Below, piece after piece: positions 14,244-19,456 of a DNA stretch of 19,456 nt; within the stretch, counting starts at the first letter, position 1; each line of letters opens with the position of its first letter. The notes under the pieces are model-generated. The model was given only the letters and a program-made list of their open reading frames with translations. It had not been told where the DNA came from and ran no database searches. Source of the stretch: JBGSIZ01 sp041742255 (GTDB lineage Bacteria > Pseudomonadota > Alphaproteobacteria > Rhodobacterales > Rhodobacteraceae); NCBI GenBank assembly GCA_041742255.1, contig JBGSIZ010000060.1:1-19456 (forward strand). Direction: 5' to 3'. Made by a program: the position numbers and the translations under genes.

Positions 14244-14867
14244 CTAGGCATTGGCTGAGGCGTCGATATAGCAGGCAACGGTTTTCGCCATATCCTCGGG
14301 CGTGTCGTCCCGTTTGAAGAACTGGACAAAGCCCAGACCGGGCAGCACGAGGTAGGTAAACGTCGAGTGGTCCATCAGGTAATAGTCGTCGCCGGTGTCC
14401 TGTTTCTGGTAGAACGTCTTGTAGGCCCGGGATGCCACCGCGACCTGTTCCGGGCTTCCTGTCAGGCCGATCATGTCGTCGTGGAAGTAGTCCGTAAACT
14501 CGCGCACCCGGTCCACGGTGTCCCGGTCCGGGTCGATGGTGATGAACACTACGCCCGCGTCATAGCCTGTGTCCGTCAACAGATCGAGCGTTTCGCCGTT
14601 GCGCGCGCTGTCGGTGGGGCACACGTCCGGGCAAAATGTATAGCCAAAGTAGATCAGCGTGGGTTTGCTCAGCACCTGCGCATCGGTCACGGTCGCGCCG
14701 GTTTCGTCAACCAAGGTAAACGGCCCGCCAATCGCAGCGCCCGCGACCGACGATGTGCTGCATCCGGCAAAGATGTCGGATGGGGGCTGCACGGCGGTCC
14801 AAACCATCGCCCCCGCCGCTGCGACCACGATCACCGATGCGGACACGGTCAGGAGTTTCGAATTCAT
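14244..14867 (-). CDS. SCO1/SenC-family copper metallochaperone
   Basis: A 207-residue membrane-anchored thioredoxin-fold protein for cytochrome c oxidase assembly. One N-terminal membrane helix (residues about 5-25) is followed by the periplasmic domain. The copper ligands are CPDVC (Cys79, Cys83, within FGYTFCPDVCP) and His167 (MDHSTFTYL), all present. IDPDRDT and LTGS are family landmarks. It sits between two PCu(A)C genes, matching the known SCO/PCu(A)C partnership in loading the CuA centre. Shine-Dalgarno TTTTGGAG lies upstream of the ATG. Confidence 0.95.
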   Translation of the reverse strand: MNSKLLTVSASVIVVAAAGAMVWTAVQPPSDIFAGCSTSSVAGAAIGGPFTLVDETGATVTDAQVLSKPTLIYFGYTFCPDVCPTDSARNGETLDLLTDTGYDAGVVFITIDPDRDTVDRVREFTDYFHDDMIGLTGSPEQVAVASRAYKTFYQKQDTGDDYYLMDHSTFTYLVLPGLGFVQFFKRDDTPEDMAKTVACYIDASANA

Positions 14868-14911
14868 TTTGTGGCTCCAAAATTGCAGGAATTGTGCGTG
14901 CTTAGATGGGA

Positions 14912-15403
14912 TCAGTGTGAATGGGTCCCGGCATCGCTCCCGTGCTGCATGGTCATGCCCGTGCCCTCGGGCCGTTTTTCGACCTTGAACACCACGGCTA
15001 ATCGGCCCGCGGTTTCAAACAGCAACGTCGCGGGCACGTCGTCCCCGTCTTTCAGTTGCCGCCCCTCCAGCCCGATGAACATCACATGATATCCACCCGG
15101 TTGCAGGGTCACGGACGTGCCCGGTGCAATGTCGATGGCCCCCACAGGCAGCATGCGACCGATGCCGTCCGTCACGACGGTTTGGTGAATTTCCACCCGT
15201 GGAAAATCCGCCTCAACCCCGATCAACCGGTCGGCTGCGGTGCCTGAGTTCGTGATGGTCATGAACCCGCCACCGGTCATGGCCATCGGGGCTGTTTCAA
15301 AGACCACCGGGTGGTGGATGGTCAGATCCCCGACCGTATAGTCATGCGCATAAAGCGGAGTGGACAGCAGGCCAGCCGCCGCTGCGAAGAACGAGAGTTT
15401 CAT
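14912..15403 (-). CDS. Periplasmic copper chaperone PCu(A)C (second) with His/Met tail
   Basis: A 163-residue PCu(A)C protein with signal peptide MKLSFFAAAAGLLSTPLYA. The exact H-x10-M-x21-H-x-M motif is His73, Met84, His106, Met108. It also has a C-terminal extension GMTMQHGSDAGTHSH rich in His and Met that could form an extra copper site, as in PCu(A)C proteins with metal-binding tails. It differs clearly from the copy at 13713-14183, so the two are paralogues rather than a recent duplication. It lies 44 bases upstream of the SCO gene on the same strand. Confidence 0.93.
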   Translation of the reverse strand: MKLSFFAAAAGLLSTPLYAHDYTVGDLTIHHPVVFETAPMAMTGGGFMTITNSGTAADRLIGVEADFPRVEIHQTVVTDGIGRMLPVGAIDIAPGTSVTLQPGGYHVMFIGLEGRQLKDGDDVPATLLFETAGRLAVVFKVEKRPEGTGMTMQHGSDAGTHSH

Positions 15404-15473
15404 AGAAATGGTCCATGATTGAGGGCCGCGCGGTTATCCGGCTGGCCCGTTTCTGATCAGAGTTCGGTTGGGA

Positions 15474-15866
15474 TCAGGCAGTCATGGGGGGGCCGCGCGC
15501 AGGTGCGGCGGGGTTGACAAAGGGTGTCGCGGTCAGACCCTTGACCCGTGGGGCAACCCAAGGCCGCGCCACTATCCAGAACGCGGACCGGGTCGCAATC
15601 CCATCGGGCAGCGCCACCAGATCAATCAGCCGGCAGGCATCACAGGCCGCAGAACCGGGGTGCGGTATCCCCGCGTCCGTGCACAGCGCGTCGAGCGATC
15701 CGCCGGCCGCCAAGTAGGACGCAAACTCGAGTTCCGTCGGTGCGAACGCGGTCATCGCCGCCCGACGCGCCGTCGTCACGAAAACCAAAGACAGCACAAT
15801 GACCAAGGCCACACAGAGTGTGCCCAAACGGGTGGTGCGCCGTGGTCTTGCGGTTGGCTTGGTCAT
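15474..15866 (-). CDS. DUF2946-like membrane-anchored protein of the copper cluster
   Basis: A 130-residue protein with a basic N-terminus, one hydrophobic segment (LCVALVIVLSLVFV) and a periplasmic part holding an isolated Cys (ALCTDAG) and a CDAC motif (SAACDACRLIDL). The layout of a membrane anchor followed by Cys/His then CxxC resembles DUF2946 proteins found beside PCu(A)C and SCO genes. The start at 15866 is a guess: no Shine-Dalgarno is evident there, and an in-frame ATG at 15926 gives a non-signal-like extension. It lies 70 bases upstream of the second PCu(A)C gene and is probably first in the operon. Function unknown; copper handling is inferred from position. Confidence 0.65.
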   Translation of the reverse strand: MTKPTARPRRTTRLGTLCVALVIVLSLVFVTTARRAAMTAFAPTELEFASYLAAGGSLDALCTDAGIPHPGSAACDACRLIDLVALPDGIATRSAFWIVARPWVAPRVKGLTATPFVNPAAPARGPPMTA

Positions 15867-15985
15867 TGGAGAATGTGAGTAGGGACTGTTCGCGACACAG
15901 TCAAATTGCCAGTCGGTCGCAGCCACCCCATTTGGGCCGGGGTGTGGGCCGGTTCAGAAAACCGTCCGCGCCCGGCGAACGTCCC

Positions 15986-17407
15986 TTACTCCCCCACCAG
16001 CGCCCCGGACTGCCAGTCACCTGTGGCGGTTTCCCCGGTTTGATATCGCATCGTCCCTTCGCCTTGCCGCTGGCCATTGCGGAACGTGCCTTCGTAGATG
16101 TCGCCGTTGGAATAGGTAGCCACGCCAAGCCCCGAGATTTCGCCGTTTTCCCATTGGCCTTCATAGCTGAAGGTTTCGTTCTTTTCGGTCGCCGGATTGT
16201 CTACGATGGTGATCTTGCCCCGTCCCTGCCGTTGCCCGTTTACAAAGTCACCGACATAGACCGACCCGTCCGCATAGGTGGCCGTTCCGACCCCGTTGCG
16301 TTGTCCGTCCGCCCATTGCCCGGTGTAGCTGTAGCCGTCGGCGTAGGTCATGGTGCCCTCGCCGTGGTTCTTGGCGTTCAGGAATTCGCCGTCATACACC
16401 AGCCCGTTGGCATAGGTCGCGATCCCCCGTCCGTTGATTACCCCGTTCGCCCAGGCCCCGTCATAGGTGGACCCGTCTGGGTATGTGATCTTGCCCGTTC
16501 CATCCGCAAGGTCACCCGCGAACGTGCCCACATAGACGGACCCGTCCGGATAGGTGACTTGCCCCGTCCCCTCGATCTGGCCCGCGACCCAGCCGCCCAC
16601 ATAGACATAGCCATCGGTGCCCCGGAATGTCCCTTGGCCGTGCCGTTTGTCATCCAGGAACCCGCCCTGATAAACGTCGCCATTGGCATAGGTCACGGTT
16701 CCCGTCCCTTGTCGCCGCCCGGCCGCAAGATCACCTTCGTAGATGTCCCCGTTGGGTTGGATCAGCCGCCCGCGTCCTTCGATCTGGCCGTTGACCCAAG
16801 TGCCCACATAGGTCAGTCCGTCCGGCAGCGTCAGCGTGCCCTCGCCCGACCGCTCGCCGCTGGCCAGCATGCCCTCGTAAATGGACCCATCGGGATAGGT
16901 GATCTTGCCTTGCCCTTCTTTGACCCCGTTCACCCACGGACCTTCGTAGATGTAGCCGTTTGGGCTGGTCATGGTTCCGGTGCCGTTGTGCATCGCGTTG
17001 CGGAATTCGCCTGTGTAGGTGACCCCATTGGCATAAGTCGCGGTGCCCTTGCCCGTGATATTCCCATCCAGCCAGTCGCCCGAATAGGTGCCGCCGTCCG
17101 CAAAGGTGATCTGGCCTGTTCCGCTGGGTTTTCCGGCTGCGAATTGTCCGGTGTAGACCGAACCGTTGGGAAACCGCGCCGTGCCGTTGCCCCGGATTTC
17201 GCCTTCGAACCAGTCGCCTGTGTATTCATACCCGTTGGGCAGGCGGTAGGTGCCGGTCCCATGCTGTTTGCCGTTGAGGAACGACCCTTCATAGACCCCG
17301 CCATCGTCGTATTGTTTGGTCTGGATCGTTTGCGCGGGGGCCATTGTCCCAAGGCCCAGCCCCACAATTGCCGCGAGTGTGGCCGATAGCGCCTGTTTCC
17401 GAGTCAT
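15986..17407 (-). CDS. Secreted MORN-repeat protein (19 units)
   Basis: A 473-residue protein. Signal peptide MTRKQALSATLAAIVGLGLG...MAPAQ (residues 1-26) is followed almost entirely by MORN-type repeats of consensus G-x-G-x-x-x-(Y/F)-x-(N/D)-G-x-x-Y-x-G-x-(F/W)-x-x-G. The Tyr of each unit falls at residues 39, 62, 85 and onward in steps of exactly 23 to 384, then 415 and 438, with a degenerate unit at 461. An 8-residue insertion enlarges the unit before 415. MORN arrays form elongated beta-sheets and are linked to lipid or protein binding; no catalytic domain is present. Start at 17407 has AAGGGG nine bases upstream; an ATG at 17416 directly abuts that site and was rejected. Divergent from nadE. 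Confidence 0.93.
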   Translation of the reverse strand: MTRKQALSATLAAIVGLGLGTMAPAQTIQTKQYDDGGVYEGSFLNGKQHGTGTYRLPNGYEYTGDWFEGEIRGNGTARFPNGSVYTGQFAAGKPSGTGQITFADGGTYSGDWLDGNITGKGTATYANGVTYTGEFRNAMHNGTGTMTSPNGYIYEGPWVNGVKEGQGKITYPDGSIYEGMLASGERSGEGTLTLPDGLTYVGTWVNGQIEGRGRLIQPNGDIYEGDLAAGRRQGTGTVTYANGDVYQGGFLDDKRHGQGTFRGTDGYVYVGGWVAGQIEGTGQVTYPDGSVYVGTFAGDLADGTGKITYPDGSTYDGAWANGVINGRGIATYANGLVYDGEFLNAKNHGEGTMTYADGYSYTGQWADGQRNGVGTATYADGSVYVGDFVNGQRQGRGKITIVDNPATEKNETFSYEGQWENGEISGLGVATYSNGDIYEGTFRNGQRQGEGTMRYQTGETATGDWQSGALVGE

Positions 17408-17561
17408 CTGTGGCATCCCCTTTGCACTGGCCCGTAGCCTAGTGGACGCTGTGCCGCGAGACAACGGGGAAGGGTCGCGTTCCGGGGGGTGGTGCGGCCA
17501 ATCGGCTTTCCCTTGCGCGGTGATCTGGTAAACATCGCGCGATCCCCTAGGTGAGATGCCC

Positions 17562-19220
17562 ATGACCGACCATTTCCGCCTGACCATGGCCCAGTTGAAC
17601 CCGACCGTGGGTGACCTTGCCGGGAACGCCGCCAAGGTGCGCGCGGCATGGGCGCAGGCCCGCGACGCCGGGTCCGGCATGGTGGCCTTTCCCGAGATGT
17701 TCATCACCGGTTATTCCACGCAGGATCTGGTGATGAAGCCCGCGTTTCAGGCGCAGGCGATTGCCACGATCGAGGCGCTGGCCGCTGAATGCGCCGATGG
17801 GCCGATGATGGGGATCGGTGGTCCATGGGCCGAAGGGGGTCGCGTTTATAACGCCTATCACATCTGCAAGGGGGGGCGCGTTGTGGCCCGCCAGCTGAAA
17901 CACCATTTGCCCAATTACACGGTGTTTGACGAGGTCCGCCAGTTTTCACCCGGTCCGGTCCAAGGCCCCTATGACGTGGGCCCCCTGCGCGTCGGGTCAC
18001 CGATTTGCGAGGATGCGTGGTTCCCGGATGTTCCCGAAACCATGGTGGAAACCGGGGCCGAAATTCTGGTGGTGCCCAATGGGTCGCCTTATTACCGGGG
18101 CAAGTTTGACCGCCGGATGCAAACCATGCTGGCCCGGGTCATCGAAACCGAGGTTCCGATGGTCTATGTCAACACAGTCGGCGGGCAGGATGATCAGGTC
18201 TATGATGGCGGATCGTTCGTGTTGAACCGGGGCGGGGTGTTGGCCGTGCAACTGCCATTGTTCGAGGAAGCCGTGGCGCATGTGGACTTTGCCCGTGGCC
18301 CGGATGGATGGGAGGCCGCAACCGGCCCCCGCGCCGTGTTCCCCGGTGATCTGGAACAGGATTACCATGTCATGGTCCTCGCCCTGCGGGACTACATGCG
18401 CAAGACCGGGTTCAAAAAGGTGTTGTTGGGCATGTCGGGCGGCATCGACAGCGCGTTGGTGGCCACGATTGCCGTGGATGCGCTGGGTCCCGAAAATGTT
18501 CGGTGCGTGATGCTGCCATCGGAATACACATCCGCCCTGTCGCTGTCCGATGCCGCCGAGGCGGCGTCGTTGCTGGGCTGCCGGATTGATACCGTCCCTA
18601 TCGCCGCCCCCCGCGCCGCTGTGACCGAGGCGCTGGCCCCTCTGTTTGCCGGACTTGCCCCCGATCTGACCGAGGAAAACATACAGTCCCGCCTGCGTGG
18701 CCTGTTGTTGATGGCCCAATCGAACAAGTTCGGCGAGATGCTGTTGACCACTGGCAACAAATCCGAGGTCGCGGTGGGCTATGCCACCATTTATGGCGAT
18801 ATGGCCGGCGGGTACAATCCGATCAAGGACCTGTATAAAACCCGCGTTTTTGCCACCTGCCGCTGGCGCAACGACACCCACCGCGATTGGATGGCAGGCC
18901 CTGCGGGCGTTGTCATTCCGGTGTCTATCATCGACAAGCCCCCCAGTGCCGAACTGCGCCCCGATCAAAAGGACGAGGACAGCCTGCCGCCCTATGACAT
19001 TCTGGACGGTATTATGGATATGCTGGTGGACCGCGATGCCAGTGTGGCCGACTGCGTCGCCGCCGGATATGACCGCGATACTGTCAAACGGATCGAACAT
19101 CTGGTCTATATCAGCGAATACAAACGGTTCCAGTCTGCCCCCGGCACACGGTTGACCAAGCGCGCGTTCTGGTTGGACCGCCGCTATCCGATTGTGAACC
19201 GGTTCCGCGACCAAGGCTGA
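17562..19220 (+). CDS. nadE: Glutamine-dependent NAD+ synthetase NadE
   Basis: A 552-residue two-domain enzyme that makes NAD+ from deamido-NAD+, ATP and glutamine. The N-terminal nitrilase-type glutaminase has the complete triad Glu45 (FPEMFITGY), Lys113 (LKHHLPNY) and Cys149 (SPICEDAW). The C-terminal synthetase has the pyrophosphate loop SGGIDS (292-297), followed by LPSEYTS, LTTGNKSE and GGYNPIKDLYKT. Length matches proteobacterial long-form NadE. The start at 17562 (MTDHFRL) has AGGTGAG six bases upstream; an in-frame ATG at 17556 abuts that site and is less likely. Confidence 0.97.
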   Translation: MTDHFRLTMAQLNPTVGDLAGNAAKVRAAWAQARDAGSGMVAFPEMFITGYSTQDLVMKPAFQAQAIATIEALAAECADGPMMGIGGPWAEGGRVYNAYHICKGGRVVARQLKHHLPNYTVFDEVRQFSPGPVQGPYDVGPLRVGSPICEDAWFPDVPETMVETGAEILVVPNGSPYYRGKFDRRMQTMLARVIETEVPMVYVNTVGGQDDQVYDGGSFVLNRGGVLAVQLPLFEEAVAHVDFARGPDGWEAATGPRAVFPGDLEQDYHVMVLALRDYMRKTGFKKVLLGMSGGIDSALVATIAVDALGPENVRCVMLPSEYTSALSLSDAAEAASLLGCRIDTVPIAAPRAAVTEALAPLFAGLAPDLTEENIQSRLRGLLLMAQSNKFGEMLLTTGNKSEVAVGYATIYGDMAGGYNPIKDLYKTRVFATCRWRNDTHRDWMAGPAGVVIPVSIIDKPPSAELRPDQKDEDSLPPYDILDGIMDMLVDRDASVADCVAAGYDRDTVKRIEHLVYISEYKRFQSAPGTRLTKRAFWLDRRYPIVNRFRDQG

Positions 19221-19324
19221 CATCTGCGCGAAATCGCACATGGGCAGAGCGAGGGTGTGGAATGGTGCGGTGGTGTGCGTTTGATATGTCTGCTGCCAGA
19301 TATTGACCCAAAAGGGAGCCCGTC

Positions 19325-19456
19325 ATGGCCAAGACCAAGATCACCGTCGTTTTTTATTCCACTTACGGCACCAATAACGGCATCGCCGACGCCGCCGCCA
19401 AAGCCGCCGCCGAAGCCGGGGCCGAGGTGCGTCTGCGCCGTATCCCCGAAACCGCC
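19325..19456 (+). CDS. wrbA: WrbA-like NAD(P)H:quinone oxidoreductase (partial)
   Basis: The first 44 codons of a flavodoxin-fold protein cut by the window end. It starts MAKTKITVVFYSTYGTNNGIA, where the segment after VVFYS is the FMN-phosphate loop (S/T-x-T/Y-G), and reaches VRLRRIPETA, the segment that identifies the type IV quinone reductase WrbA family. Members reduce quinones by two electrons and protect against redox stress. Strong Shine-Dalgarno AAAGGGAG. It follows nadE by 104 bases on the same strand; I see no terminator in that gap. Confidence 0.85.
   Translation, partial: MAKTKITVVFYSTYGTNNGIADAAAKAAAEAGAEVRLRRIPETA

Noticed and set aside
15818..17389. 523-codon plus-strand open frame across the MORN gene, itself repetitive.
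   Set aside because: It is the antisense image of the 69-base repeats in high-GC DNA; it has no ribosome site or recognisable domain, and the minus-strand frame has a signal peptide and clean MORN consensus.
17997..19241. 414-codon minus-strand open frame opposite nadE.
   Set aside because: Antisense of a complete NAD synthetase with all catalytic residues; no independent support.

Overview
The window looks like a chromosomal stretch from a GC-rich alphaproteobacterium, most likely a Rhodobacterales/Roseobacter-type marine organism. This rests on uniform high GC, GC-rich third codon positions, TTG/GTG-tolerant starts, and gene families typical of that group: a FeS-type photolyase, a CIA30 protein, and a PCu(A)C/SCO copper cluster. 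Taxonomy is inferred from protein character only. I see no rRNA, tRNA, CRISPR, insertion sequence or prophage gene.

Layout. (1) 1-1631, minus strand: the molybdate ABC transporter modA-modB-modC, with modC cut by the window edge. (2) 1858-8420: a sugar/inositol-type catabolic locus. On the minus strand run iolC, iolB, a class II aldolase (IolJ-like) and an OsmC-family gene. Divergent to these are two different Gfo/Idh/MocA dehydrogenases, followed by a convergent LacI-family regulator. A perfect 16-bp palindrome lies between the divergent units, and a near copy lies upstream of lacI, so the regulator and its two probable operators can be read directly. (3) 8554-11405, minus strand: an SDR oxidoreductase, a 4Fe-4S photolyase/cryptochrome and a secreted CIA30-domain protein, with overlapping or closely spaced genes. 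(4) 11559-13700, plus strand: a probable leaderless leucine-rich leader peptide, a small cupin, leuA (2-isopropylmalate synthase) and a textbook intrinsic terminator. (5) 13713-15866, minus strand: a copper-delivery cluster (DUF2946-like, PCu(A)C, SCO1/SenC, PCu(A)C) for cytochrome oxidase copper-site assembly. (6) 15986-17407, minus strand: a secreted protein made almost wholly of 19 MORN-type repeats. (7) 17562-19220, plus strand: glutamine-dependent NAD+ synthetase, then the start of a WrbA-like quinone reductase cut by the window end.

How the genes fit together. IolB, IolC and the aldolase form a consecutive part of the inositol route (5-deoxyglucuronate to DHAP plus malonate semialdehyde). 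The two dehydrogenases could feed it, but iolD, iolE and iolA are not here, so the pathway is split or the substrate is not the standard one. The Leu-rich leader suggests that leuA, and the cupin co-transcribed with it, respond to leucyl-tRNA supply. Nothing here is clearly a wholly new system. The most interesting items are the leaderless leucine leader with interleaved alternative stems, the LacI operator pair with an incomplete iol module, and the two-unit periodicity with a phase slip in the MORN protein.
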